From: JALORV01 sp963703945
GTDB lineage: Bacteria > Pseudomonadota > Gammaproteobacteria > Burkholderiales > Burkholderiaceae_F
Direction: 5' to 3'
Assembly (NCBI GenBank): GCA_963703945.1
Contig: CAVPGM010000045.1
Span: 162,785-226,784 of the forward strand
DNA: 64,000 nucleotides
In this document: positions 17,951-27,296 of the stretch, one piece after another
How the letters are laid out: every line of letters starts with the position of its first letter
Position numbering within the stretch: the stretch's first letter is position 1
Notes under the pieces: model-generated
The model's database searches: none
What the model was told of the DNA's origin: nothing
The model's input: only the letters and a program-made list of their open reading frames with translations
Made by a program: the position numbers and the translations under genes

Positions 17951-19672
17951 ATGAATGCACCGGCAGAAACGGCACGGCTCGCTGCCGAACCACGCTACGA
18001 CGCGCAGCGCGAAATCCGTGCGCCGCGCGGGTCCGCGCTCTCCTGCAGGAGCTGGCTGACGGAAGCGGCCTACCGGATGCTGCAGAACAATCTCGACCCG
18101 GAAGTGGCCGAGGATCCGAAGCGGCTGGTGGTCTATGGGGGCATCGGCCGTGCTGCGCGCGACTGGGCGTGCTTCGACGCGATCCTCGACGCGCTGCGCC
18201 GGCTCGGCGATGACGAATCGCTGCTGGTGCAGTCAGGCAAGCCAGTTGGGGTGTTTCGCACACATCCAGATGCGCCGCGCGTGCTGCTCGCCAACTCCAA
18301 CCTGGTGCCGAAATGGGCGACCTGGGAGCACTTCAACGAGCTCGACCGCAAGGGCCTGATGATGTACGGCCAGATGACCGCCGGCAGCTGGATCTACATC
18401 GGCAGCCAGGGCATCGTGCAGGGCACCTACGAGACCTTTGCAGAGGCGGGCCGCCAGCACTTCGGCGGCGACTGGGGCGGACGCTGGATCCTGACCGCCG
18501 GGCTCGGCGGCATGGGAGGCGCGCAACCGCTCGCCGCCACCTTCGCCGGGGCGGTGTCGCTCAACATCGAGTGCCAGCCATCGCGGCTGGAATTCCGTCA
18601 GCGGACGCGCTACCTCGACAAGCAGGCGCGCGATCTCGACGACGCGCTCGCACTGGTCCGATACCACTGCGCGCGCAAGGAAGCGGTATCGATCGGGCTG
18701 CTGGGCAACGCCGCCGAGATCCTGCCGGAACTGGTACGCCGCGCGCGTTCGGGCGGATTGAAGCCCGACCTGGTGACCGACCAGACGTCGGCACACGACC
18801 TGGTGCACGGCTACCTGCCCGCGGGCTGGACCATCGACCGCTGGCAGGCCGCGCAGTCCGATCCGGACCGGCATGCGGAACTTGTCGCTGCCGCCGCGGC
18901 GTCGTGCGCGACGCACGTGCAGGCGATGCTCGATTTCCAGACGATGGGCTGCAAGGTCGTCGACTACGGCAACAACATCCGCCAGGTCGCGCGCGATCAC
19001 GGAGTCGCCAACGCGTTCGACTTCCCAGGTTTCGTGCCGGCGTACATCCGGCCGTTGTTCTGCGAGGGCAAGGGTCCGTTCCGCTGGGTCGCGCTTTCCG
19101 GAGACCCCGAGGACATCCATCGCACCGACCAGAAGGTCAAGCAACTCTTTCCGAACAACGCGCACGTGCACCGCTGGCTCGACATGGCGCGCGAGCGGAT
19201 TGCGTTCCAGGGGCTGCCGGCGCGCATCTGCTGGCTGGGACTCGGCGAGCGCCATGTTGCCGGACTGGCGTTCAACGAGATGGTGCGCACGGGCGAACTG
19301 AAAGCGCCGATCGTCATCGGCCGCGATCACCTCGACACTGGATCGGTTGCCAGTCCGAACCGCGAGACCGAAGCGATGCGCGATGGCAGCGACGCAGTGT
19401 CGGACTGGCCGCTGCTCAATGCGCTGCTCAACACCGCCGGCGGCGCGACGTGGGTCTCGCTGCATCATGGTGGCGGCGTCGGCATGGGCTACTCGCAGCA
19501 TGCCGGCGTCGTGATCGTCGCCGACGGCACCGAGGCCGCTGCGCGACGCCTGGCGCGCGTGCTCGTCAACGACGCGGGGTCCGGTGTGATGCGGCATGCC
19601 GACGCCGGCTACGAGGCGGCGATCGCCTGCGCACGGCGCAACGGGCTGAACCTGCCGATGCTCTCCGCGTGA
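17951..19672 (+). CDS. hutU: Urocanate hydratase
   Basis: Second step of histidine degradation: urocanate to imidazolonepropionate, with NAD as cofactor. 573 residues, close to family length. Conserved segments include YGGIGRAARDW, LMMYGQMTAGSWIYIGSQGI, GLGGMGGAQP (NAD site) and DYGNNIRQVA. It is the first gene of a hutU-H-G-I order in which every junction overlaps. ATG 17,951 follows GGGAGAA. No HutC repressor gene or obvious operator is visible upstream. Confidence 0.96.
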   Translation: MNAPAETARLAAEPRYDAQREIRAPRGSALSCRSWLTEAAYRMLQNNLDPEVAEDPKRLVVYGGIGRAARDWACFDAILDALRRLGDDESLLVQSGKPVGVFRTHPDAPRVLLANSNLVPKWATWEHFNELDRKGLMMYGQMTAGSWIYIGSQGIVQGTYETFAEAGRQHFGGDWGGRWILTAGLGGMGGAQPLAATFAGAVSLNIECQPSRLEFRQRTRYLDKQARDLDDALALVRYHCARKEAVSIGLLGNAAEILPELVRRARSGGLKPDLVTDQTSAHDLVHGYLPAGWTIDRWQAAQSDPDRHAELVAAAAASCATHVQAMLDFQTMGCKVVDYGNNIRQVARDHGVANAFDFPGFVPAYIRPLFCEGKGPFRWVALSGDPEDIHRTDQKVKQLFPNNAHVHRWLDMARERIAFQGLPARICWLGLGERHVAGLAFNEMVRTGELKAPIVIGRDHLDTGSVASPNRETEAMRDGSDAVSDWPLLNALLNTAGGATWVSLHHGGGVGMGYSQHAGVVIVADGTEAAARRLARVLVNDAGSGVMRHADAGYEAAIACARRNGLNLPMLSA

Positions 19673-21219
19673 GCACCGCGCTGACCATCGAGCCGGGTCG
19701 GCTGCGCCTGGCCGAACTTCGGCGCCTTTGGCGGGGCCCGACCGCGCTCGCGCTCGCGACCGACGCCTGGCCCGCGGTCGCAGCATCTTCGCAGGCGGTG
19801 CAGCGCATCGTTGCGCGCGGTGAGGCCGCATACGGCGTCAACACCGGGTTCGGGCTGCTGGCGAAGAAGAGGATTGCCGACAGCGAACTGCAGCAGCTGC
19901 AGCGCAACCTGATCCTGTCGCATTCGGTCGGTACCGGCGGCCTGCTGCCTGATGACGTGGTGCGACTGGCGATGGTGATGAAGATCGCGAGCCTGGCGCG
20001 CGGCCATTCCGGCGTGCGGCCGGTGATCGTCGAGACGCTGATCGCGCTCGCCAACGCGGGAATCGTTCCGTGCGTACCTTCCAAGGGCTCGGTCGGAGCT
20101 TCGGGCGACCTCGCGCCGCTGTCGCACCTGACGCTGGCGCTGCTCGGAGAAGGCGAAGTGCGCGTCGAAGGCGTGCGGCGGCCCGCTGCGCAGGCATTGG
20201 CGGCCGCAGGCATTGCGCCCGTCGTGCTCGGCGCCAAGGAGGGGCTGGCACTGATCAACGGCACGCAGATCTCGACCGCACTCGCGTTGCACGGCCTGTT
20301 CATGGCCGAGCGAGTGTTCGAGGCGGCGGTGGTGGTCGGCGCCATGGCGGTCGATGCCGCCAAGGGCAGCGACGCGCCATTCGACCCGCGACTGCACGAG
20401 CTGCGCGGCCATGCCGGACAGATCGCCACCGCCCGTGCCTATCGCGAACTGCTGGCCGGCAGCGCGATCCGTGCATCGCATCTGGTCAACGACGATCGCG
20501 TGCAGGATCCATACAGCCTGCGCTGCCAGCCGCAGGTGATGGGCGCGTGTCGCGACCTGATCGTCCAGGCTGCATCGACCCTGCTGACCGAGGCTAACGC
20601 GGTGACCGACAATCCGCTGGTGTTCGCGCGCGCCGATGCAACCCGCGCCGACGAGGTGCTGTCGGGCGGCAACTTCCACGCCGAGCCGGTGGCCTTTGCG
20701 GCCGACACGCTGGCGCTGGCGATCTCCGAGATCGGGGCGCTGTCCGAGCGTCGCGTTGCGCTGTTGATCGACGCCACGCTGTCGGGGCTGCCGCCGTTCC
20801 TGGTACGCGAACCCGGTGTGAATTCGGGTTTCATGATCGCGCATGTCACGGCGGCATCGCTCGCGTCGGAGAACAAGTCGCTGGCGCACCCGGCCAGTGT
20901 CGACAGCCTGCCGACCTCCGCCAACCAGGAGGATCACGTCAGCATGGCAACGTTCGCCGCACGTCGGTTGCATGAGATGGCGACCAACAGCGCGACCATC
21001 GTCGGCATCGAGCTGCTGGCCGCGGCGCAGGGCATCGATTTTCATCATCCGCTGACGACATCCCCCCGATTGACAGCCGTGCATCATGCATTGCGCCAGC
21101 GCGTTCCGTTCTACGACGTCGACCGCATCCTCGCGCCCGACATCGCAGCCGCGGCCGACCTGGTGTCCGCCGGCACACTGAGCGAAGGCTGTCGTGATCT
21201 TTTCGCGGAGATCGCGTGA
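19669..21219 (+). CDS. hutH: Histidine ammonia-lyase
   Basis: Converts L-histidine to trans-urocanate and ammonia. The self-forming MIO cofactor triad is Ala144-Ser145-Gly146 within GSVGASGDLAPLSHL. Other signatures are YGVNTGFG near the N-terminus and TSANQEDHVSM near the C-terminus. 516 residues, GTG start overlapping the hutU stop by 4 bp. Confidence 0.96.
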   Translation: MSTALTIEPGRLRLAELRRLWRGPTALALATDAWPAVAASSQAVQRIVARGEAAYGVNTGFGLLAKKRIADSELQQLQRNLILSHSVGTGGLLPDDVVRLAMVMKIASLARGHSGVRPVIVETLIALANAGIVPCVPSKGSVGASGDLAPLSHLTLALLGEGEVRVEGVRRPAAQALAAAGIAPVVLGAKEGLALINGTQISTALALHGLFMAERVFEAAVVVGAMAVDAAKGSDAPFDPRLHELRGHAGQIATARAYRELLAGSAIRASHLVNDDRVQDPYSLRCQPQVMGACRDLIVQAASTLLTEANAVTDNPLVFARADATRADEVLSGGNFHAEPVAFAADTLALAISEIGALSERRVALLIDATLSGLPPFLVREPGVNSGFMIAHVTAASLASENKSLAHPASVDSLPTSANQEDHVSMATFAARRLHEMATNSATIVGIELLAAAQGIDFHHPLTTSPRLTAVHHALRQRVPFYDVDRILAPDIAAAADLVSAGTLSEGCRDLFAEIA

Positions 21220-22181
21220 CGACAGTCGACCGCAGCGTCGACATGTCCGTCTGGCACGGGCGCACCGACGACGCCGAAGGCACGCTGGGGCGGCGCTGGC
21301 ACCAGGTCATGCAACCCCTCGCGGCCGCCACGGTCCCGGGCACGGCGGTGTTGCTGGGTTTCGCCTGCGATGCCGGCGTGGCGCGTAACCACGGTCGCGT
21401 AGGCGCGGCGGGCGGACCCGCTCCGATACGGCACGCGCTGCGCAACATGCCGCTGCACGAGTGTCGGGCGCTGGCCGATGGTGGCAACATCAGCTGCGAA
21501 GGCGATGCGCTCGAATCGGCGCAGCAGTCGCTCGGCGATGCGGTGCTCGGCGAACTCGACGCCGGCCGCTTTCCGCTGGTGCTCGGCGGCGGACACGAAA
21601 TGGCCTACGCGTCGTTCATGGGCCTGGCGGGCCATGCTGCAGCGCATGGCGCGCACGCCCCGCGCATCGGCATCGTCAATTTCGATGCGCACTTCGACCT
21701 GCGGCAGGATGAGCGGGCCACGTCGGGCACGCCGTTCCTGCAGATCGCGCGCGAGTGCGACGCGCGGAAGTGGCCGTTCCGTTATGCCTGCCTCGGTGTC
21801 AGCCGCTATTCGAACACCGAGGCACTGTTCGCGCGCGCCGATGAACTGGACGTCGTCTGGCGGCTTGATGAACACATGGGCGCACCGGATGCTCGGGACG
21901 AACTCGAGAGCTTCACGGCATCGGTCGACCACGTCTACCTGACTTTCTGCCTCGACGTGCTGCCGTCATTCGTCGCGCCGGGTGTCAGCGCACCGGCAGC
22001 GCGCGGCGTCGGGCTCGATCTGGTCGAGCCGCTGATCGACGCGGTGTGTGCCAGCGGCAAGGTGCGGGTTGCGGATATCGCAGAGATGAATCCGCGCTTC
22101 GACATCGACGGTCGCACGGCCGCGGTCGCAGCGCGCATCGTCGCCCGCATCGCCAACGGAGTCGCGCGTGCAGTGCGATAG
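21216..22181 (+). CDS. hutG: Formimidoglutamase (arginase/ureohydrolase family)
   Basis: 321 residues. Manganese-binding arginase motifs are GGGHEMAYA, NFDAHFDLR and CLDVLPSFVAPG. It hydrolyses N-formimino-L-glutamate to glutamate and formamide, completing histidine degradation by the three-product route. GTG 21,216 overlaps the hutH stop by 4 bp. Position inside the hut operon supports formimidoglutamase over agmatinase. Confidence 0.93.
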   Translation: MTTVDRSVDMSVWHGRTDDAEGTLGRRWHQVMQPLAAATVPGTAVLLGFACDAGVARNHGRVGAAGGPAPIRHALRNMPLHECRALADGGNISCEGDALESAQQSLGDAVLGELDAGRFPLVLGGGHEMAYASFMGLAGHAAAHGAHAPRIGIVNFDAHFDLRQDERATSGTPFLQIARECDARKWPFRYACLGVSRYSNTEALFARADELDVVWRLDEHMGAPDARDELESFTASVDHVYLTFCLDVLPSFVAPGVSAPAARGVGLDLVEPLIDAVCASGKVRVADIAEMNPRFDIDGRTAAVAARIVARIANGVARAVR

Positions 22182-23407
22182 CCTGTGGACGAACGTGCAC
22201 CTGGCGACGATGGCCGCATCGCCTGCCGACGGCTACGGCGAGATTCGCGATGCAGCGGTCGCGGTACGCGGCGATCGCATCGAGTGGCTAGGGCGACACG
22301 CCGACCTGCCGGCTGAGCTGCGAGCGGAACGAACCATCGACACTCGCGGAGCGTGGATCACTCCCGGTCTGATCGACTGTCACACGCACATCGTCTACGC
22401 CGGCAACCGCAGCGACGAATTCGAGGCGCGACTCGCCGGGGCGAGCTACGCCGAGATCGCGCAACGGGGCGGCGGCATCTTGTCGACCGTGCGCGCGACC
22501 CGCGCGGCGTCCGAGGATGAACTGTTTCGCGCGAGCGAAGGTCGCGTGCGGCGCCTGCTGGCCGAGGGCGTGACCGCGCTCGAGGTCAAGTCCGGTTACG
22601 GCCTCGACCTCGACTCCGAGCGCAAGATGTTGCGTGTGGCGCGCCGGCTGGGCCGCGAGCTGCCGGTCATCGTCCGCACGACATTCCTCGGTGCGCATGC
22701 GCTGCCGCCTGAGTTCGCCGGGCGCGCCGACGACTACATCGACGAGGTCTGCAATGTGATGCTGCCCGCGCTGGTGCGCGAGGGCCTCGTCGATGCGGTC
22801 GATGCCTTCTGCGAGACGATCGGATTCACGCCGGCCCAGACCGAACGCGTCTTCCGCGCGGCGCAGGCGCTTGGCGTGCCGGTCAAGCTGCACGCCGAAC
22901 AGTTGTCCGACCAGGGCGGGGCCGCACTGGTCGCGCGCTACGGCGGGCTCTCGGCGGATCACCTCGAGTGGCTGTCGCCGGCCGGCGTCGATGCGATGGC
23001 GCGCGCGGGTACCGTGGCCGTGCTGCTGCCCGGCGCTTTCTACTGCCTGCGCGAGACGCGTGTGCCGCCGATCGAGGCCTTGCGCCGCGCGCGGCGTGCG
23101 CATGGCGGTGGCGACCGACAGCAATCCGGGCACGTCCCCGCTGACGTCGCTGCTGCTGGCGATGAACATGGCGTGCACGCTGTTCCGGCTGACGCCATCG
23201 GAGGCGCTCGCCGGCACGACGATCGAGGCCGCGCATGCGCTCGGACTGCAGTCGGACCTCGGCACGCTCGAGCCGGGCAAGCGCGCCGACTTCGTGCTGT
23301 GGGACATTGACCGCCCTGCCGATCTGGCCTACGCGATCGGGCTCAATCCCTGCCGTGCGGTCGTGCGCTCCGGTCGCGTCGTCAATGGGGCAACCACAGC
23401 CGAATGA
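22168..23407 (+). pseudogene. hutI: Imidazolonepropionase, one frame break
   Basis: Metal-dependent hydrolase converting imidazolonepropionate to formiminoglutamate. It overlaps hutG by 14 bp. The metal site DCHTHIVYAG, EVKSGYGLDLDSE, KLHAEQLSDQ and, after the break, ATDSNPGTSPL are all intact. The frame changes near 23,095 in a GC-only stretch, and the continuation is conserved to the end (KRADFVLWD). In a complete operon the break is more likely a sequence error than inactivation. Confidence 0.9.
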
Positions 23408-24726
23408 ACGAATCCCCGCACCGGATCGTGATCGTCGGCGGCGGCGCCGGCGGCCTGCCGCTCGCCACGCGGCTCGGCGAACGGCACGGCCGCAAGGGAC
23501 CGGTCCGTGTGACCCTGGTCGACCGCAACGCAACCCACGTCTGGAAGCCGCTGCTGCACGAAGTCGCGGCCGGCCGCATGGACGCCGACGCACACGATCT
23601 CGACTATCCGGCGCTCGCGCACTGGCATGGCTTCCGCTTCGTGCAGGGGGCGCTCGCTGGTCTCGATCGCGCGCATCGCAGGATCACGCTCGATGCGGTG
23701 CATTCGACCGACGGCGAGGAGATCCTGCCGCGGCGCACGCTCGAATACGACACGCTCATGATCTGCGTCGGCAGCGTCAGCAACGACTTCGGCGTGCCGG
23801 GAGTGGAGCAGCACGCGGTGTCGCTCGACATGCCGGAAGATGCCGAACGGTTCCACCGTCGATTGATCGCGGCCTGCGTGCGCGCCGACGCGCGCGCCGC
23901 CGCGGGCGAGCCGGCGCAGGTACACATCGTCATCATCGGCGCCGGCGCGACCGGGGTCGAACTCGCGGCCGAGATCCGCCAGACCACCCGCGCGCACGCG
24001 GGCTACGGCCTCGATCATCTCGATCCCGCGCGCAACATCCGGCTGACGCTGCTCGAAGCGTCACCGCGCATCCTGCCGCAGCTCAACGAGCGGCTGTCGA
24101 CAGCGGCGGCCGAGCTGCTGGCCCGGCTCGATGTCGATGTGCGCGCAGCGCAGCGCGTGACGGCTGTCGACACAGAGGGCGTCCGCACGATGTCCGGCGA
24201 ATTCTTCAGGGCCGATCTCGTCGTCTGGGCCGCCGGGATCATGGCGCCGCCGGTCCTGCGCACGCTCGACGGGCTCGAAGTGAATCGTGCCAACCAGCTC
24301 GTGGTGGGGCCCACGCTGCAGACCACACGCGATCCAGAAATCTTCGCGTTCGGTGACTGCGCGGCAGCGCCCTGGCTCGGCCACCCAGGCCCCATGATCC
24401 TGCCGCCGCGTGCCCAGGTGGCGCATCAGCAGGCGACGCTGCTTGCAAAGTCGATGAAGTCGAGGCTCGCGGGTCGGCCGCTGCCGGAATTCCATTTCCA
24501 CGACTTCGGCTCACTGGTGTCACTCGGCGAGTTGTCGGCGGTCGGGACGCTGATGGGCCGGCTGATCGGCGGCAGCATGATCATCCAGGGGCTGATCGCG
24601 CGGATCATGTATGCGTCGCTCTACAAGATGCACCAGGTGTCGATCCACGGTGTGCTGCGGGTCGCCCTCGACTCGATGAGCCGGCTGTTGCGCGAGCGGC
24701 TCGAACCGCGCGTCAAGCTGCACTAG
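23404..24726 (+). CDS. ndh: Type II NADH dehydrogenase (NDH-2)
   Basis: 440 residues with two dinucleotide-binding motifs, IVIVGGGAGGLPLA at the N-terminus (FAD) and IIGAGATGVELAAE near residue 180 (NADH), and a C-terminal FAD-contact segment IFAFGDCAAAPW. It passes electrons from NADH to quinone without pumping protons. The C-terminal ~100 residues include the amphipathic membrane-anchoring region. Its ATG overlaps the hutI stop by 4 bp, coupling it to histidine degradation. Confidence 0.93.
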   Translation: MNESPHRIVIVGGGAGGLPLATRLGERHGRKGPVRVTLVDRNATHVWKPLLHEVAAGRMDADAHDLDYPALAHWHGFRFVQGALAGLDRAHRRITLDAVHSTDGEEILPRRTLEYDTLMICVGSVSNDFGVPGVEQHAVSLDMPEDAERFHRRLIAACVRADARAAAGEPAQVHIVIIGAGATGVELAAEIRQTTRAHAGYGLDHLDPARNIRLTLLEASPRILPQLNERLSTAAAELLARLDVDVRAAQRVTAVDTEGVRTMSGEFFRADLVVWAAGIMAPPVLRTLDGLEVNRANQLVVGPTLQTTRDPEIFAFGDCAAAPWLGHPGPMILPPRAQVAHQQATLLAKSMKSRLAGRPLPEFHFHDFGSLVSLGELSAVGTLMGRLIGGSMIIQGLIARIMYASLYKMHQVSIHGVLRVALDSMSRLLRERLEPRVKLH

Positions 24727-24781
24727 CAGCCGGACATCGGGTAGCGTGGACCGTCGATTTGAACCCGATTGAGGTGTCGAG

Positions 24782-25099
24782 ATGCTCGTCAGGAAGGCAG
24801 CGGATCGCGAGTGGACTCCCACCGACTATCCCGGCATCGAGCGCAGCCTGTTCCGCAACAATGAAGCCGGCGGGCGCTCATCGGTCGTGCGCCTGTCACG
24901 GGGCGCGAGGTTTCCGCGCCATGCCCACCACGGCACCGAAGAGGTGGTGGTCCTGAGCGGTGTTGTCCGTATCGGCGGAATGGAACTGGCGCCGGGGGAC
25001 TATCTGTTCACCCAGCCCGGCGAAGAACACGATGTAGTCGCCGTATCAGACGCTTCAATATTCGTTTCGTCGCAGAAAGCCACGCCGGTGGTCGAATAA
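24782..25099 (+). CDS. Small cupin domain protein
   Basis: 105 residues forming one cupin barrel. The metal motif is visible as PRHAHHGTEEVVVLSG, then GDYLFTQPGEEHDV. It resembles the ChrR/anti-sigma cupin group or stand-alone sugar/metal cupins. It is preceded by a GAGGTG ribosome site. No sigma factor gene is adjacent, so a role is not assigned. Confidence 0.85.
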   Translation: MLVRKAADREWTPTDYPGIERSLFRNNEAGGRSSVVRLSRGARFPRHAHHGTEEVVVLSGVVRIGGMELAPGDYLFTQPGEEHDVVAVSDASIFVSSQKATPVVE

Positions 25100-25139
25100 G
25101 CCTGAAAGGTGATGACGGCGAGTGGCGCCATCGCTCCGC

Positions 25140-25595
25140 TCATCGGGATCGACGCGAAATCCGGATAAGCCTTTGCAGCCAGTCACCGTCGCGTCGATGT
25201 ACGACGTACGGATGTCGGCCGCGCCACTCGACCACGAGCACGCGAGGCCCGGCAGGCGGCCATAGTTCGAGAGTGACCCTCCGCCCCGCATCACGATGGC
25301 TTGCGCCACGCGCGGGCGCGCGAGAAATGACGACCTGCAGATCGTCGAGCTGGAAGAAGCGCGCTTCGACATGATCCTCGATGTCCCGGAATGCCGCTTC
25401 GACCATGGGCCACAGCGATTGCGCGATGAACTCTTGCAGGTCGTCGTCTAGTGCACCGGGCCGTCGGTCTGGCGGGGCCGGCGCGGCCGTCGACCGCACG
25501 CTCGCAACGCCATGACTCGAACGGCTGTCCGTGGATGCCCGTGGCAGTCTCAATGTAGACCGCAGCTGGAGCAAGCCTTTTCGAACCAATTCCAT
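25140..25595 (-). CDS. Hypothetical protein
   Basis: 151 residues, not recognised. The first ~45 residues are low-complexity (Arg/Ser/Pro). The remainder has an ordered look with acidic helices (DDDLQEFIAQSLWPMVEAAF) followed by beta-rich segments (VTLELWPPAGPRVLVVEW, HPYVVHRR). A later in-frame start near residue 45 is possible. It could be a spurious frame, but the amphipathic pattern favours a real gene. Confidence 0.45.
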   Translation of the reverse strand: MELVRKGLLQLRSTLRLPRASTDSRSSHGVASVRSTAAPAPPDRRPGALDDDLQEFIAQSLWPMVEAAFRDIEDHVEARFFQLDDLQVVISRAPARGASHRDAGRRVTLELWPPAGPRVLVVEWRGRHPYVVHRRDGDWLQRLIRISRRSR

Positions 25596-25759
25596 CCCTG
25601 TCGAATGTCAGATGGCAGACAGTCGGAATTTCACCGGTTCAATGCAGGCTTGGACATCATCCGTTGGGTTGGTCGTTGAGCGGAGCTGTCATCCGAGTTC
25701 GCTAGCATCTGAGCACGGCCGCGGTGTGCGGCGGATCGAAAGAGGGGGGAGTCGCAACG

Positions 25760-25951
25760 ATGTCTGAGTCACACTTCCACGTGCACGGGCCGCACGACCA
25801 TGAACTCGAGCACGCCGCGCAGGGCGCGCACTCCGGCGCGGGACATGGAACGGCGGACCGCTTTTCCGGCCGCATCGCTGTCACTACGGCAATACTCGCC
25901 ACGGTCGGTGCTGGGCGTGCTCGCACTGCTGCACATTTGATGCTCGGCTGA
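25760..25951 (+). pseudogene. DUF4337 family protein, 5' remnant
   Basis: The first ~50 residues (MSESHFHVHGPHDHELEHAA, then DRFSGRIAVTTAILATVGA) match the histidine-rich start and first membrane segment of DUF4337 proteins, which are normally about three times as long. Similarity stops abruptly after ATVGA and the frame ends 13 codons later. I find no continuation downstream, so this looks like a deletion remnant. Confidence 0.6.
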
Positions 25952-25997
25952 ACCGCCTAGCTCGTGGCCACCGTCAGACTCTTTCGACCGGCGCACA

Positions 25998-27179
25998 ATG
26001 GACTCAATGCGGACCCTTCGATCGCCGGCTGATGCGAGCTTGGGAACGATGCTGAAAGTCCTGTGTCTTGCGGTTGCGTGCGTGATGGCCGCGTTTTCGC
26101 CGCCGGCTGTGGCGCGCGGCGAGGCGCGCGATGTCGGCGCCGATCATTTCGCCGCCGGCAGCTCGGTGCGTATCGAGCAGCCCGTTGCCGGCGATCTGCT
26201 GGCGGCCGGCGGACAGGTCGATGTTGCGGCTCCAGTCCGCGGCGATGCGATCGTCGCCGGTGGCAATGTGCGTCTCGGCGGCAGCCTCGACAAATCGGTG
26301 TATGCGGCCGGCGGGCAACTCACGCTCGCCGGTACGGTGGCCAACAACGTGCGCGCAGCCGGCGGCGAAGTGACACTCGTGCGACACGCCGAAGTCGGCG
26401 GCAACGCAAGCCTGGCAGGCGGACGCGTCGAAGTCGGCGGTGTGGTCAAGGGTTACCTCCAGGTGGCAGGCGGTGAGGTGTTCATCAACGGCGCGGTCGG
26501 TGGCGACGTGCTGATCACTGGCGGGCGCGTCGAACTGGGTCCGCGCGCGCGCATCGCGGGCCGGTTGCAGTACGCCAGTCAGAACGAGGCGGTTATCGAC
26601 CCGGCGGCGCAGATCGTCGGCGGCGTCGAGCGCACGACGTGGCGCGCGTCCGCCGGAATCCCTTCGGACGAGACCGCGCGCCGTATCGGCCGCGGCGTCG
26701 GCTGGATCTGGACCGTCGGTCTGATGGTGCTCGCTGCAGCGCTGGTCGCGCTGCTGCCCGCATTCACAGCCCGCATCGCAGTTACCGCCCGCCAGCGAAC
26801 GGGAGGGAGCGCACTCGCCGGCTTCATTGCGCTGGTGTGCATTCCCGTCGCCGCGCTGATCCTGATGATCACGCTGATCGGGCTGCCGCTTGGCCTGGTT
26901 ACTCTGTTCGCCTACTTTGCGCTGCTGCCCGTGGGCTACGTGGCCGCCGCGATTGCGCTCGGCGACGGCGCATTGGTGCGCCTAATACCCACGGCCTACG
27001 CGGCAATCGGATGGCGCATTGGTGCCGCGGCATTGGCGGTGCTGGTGCTCGCGCTGTTGGCTCGGGTGCCGTACCTCGGCGGTTCGGTCGTCCTCGCTGC
27101 GTTGTTGATCGGGCTCGGCGCACTGATGCTGCAACTGCGGAGTTCGCCGGACGTCTCGACTGCTCCTTCCAAGCCCTGA
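25998..27179 (+). CDS. Polymer-forming (bactofilin-like repeat) membrane protein
   Basis: 393 residues. An N-terminal hydrophobic segment ends at VARGEA (signal peptide). Residues ~50-200 are a right-handed beta-helix-like run of short AGG/VxG repeats (for example DAIVAGGNVRLGG, SVYAAGGQLTLAG) as in polymer-forming cytoskeletal domains. Residues ~230-380 hold about five membrane segments. This architecture occurs in exported or envelope polymer-forming proteins of unknown function. The true start may be the ATG at 26,049 (MLKVLC). Confidence 0.75.
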   Translation: MDSMRTLRSPADASLGTMLKVLCLAVACVMAAFSPPAVARGEARDVGADHFAAGSSVRIEQPVAGDLLAAGGQVDVAAPVRGDAIVAGGNVRLGGSLDKSVYAAGGQLTLAGTVANNVRAAGGEVTLVRHAEVGGNASLAGGRVEVGGVVKGYLQVAGGEVFINGAVGGDVLITGGRVELGPRARIAGRLQYASQNEAVIDPAAQIVGGVERTTWRASAGIPSDETARRIGRGVGWIWTVGLMVLAAALVALLPAFTARIAVTARQRTGGSALAGFIALVCIPVAALILMITLIGLPLGLVTLFAYFALLPVGYVAAAIALGDGALVRLIPTAYAAIGWRIGAAALAVLVLALLARVPYLGGSVVLAALLIGLGALMLQLRSSPDVSTAPSKP

Positions 27180-27250
27180 GCCGTCAGTGGTGCGAATCTG
27201 CCAATTGCGGGCACGGCGTCCCTCGCAAAGAATCGACAGATTCAAGGTAC

Positions 27251-27277
27251 AAAGAAAAGGCCCGGCAGGGCCGGGCC
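27251..27277 (-). terminator. Rho-independent terminator
   Basis: An 8-bp perfect GC stem (27,259-27,266 with 27,270-27,277) and a 3-base loop, followed on the minus strand by a T-rich run (TTTTCTTT). It lies between two convergent genes, 20 bp past the stop of the minus-strand esterase, and terminates it. It may also block read-through from the plus strand. Confidence 0.8.
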
Positions 27278-27296
27278 GTTCTGCCATTCGCAAGGA

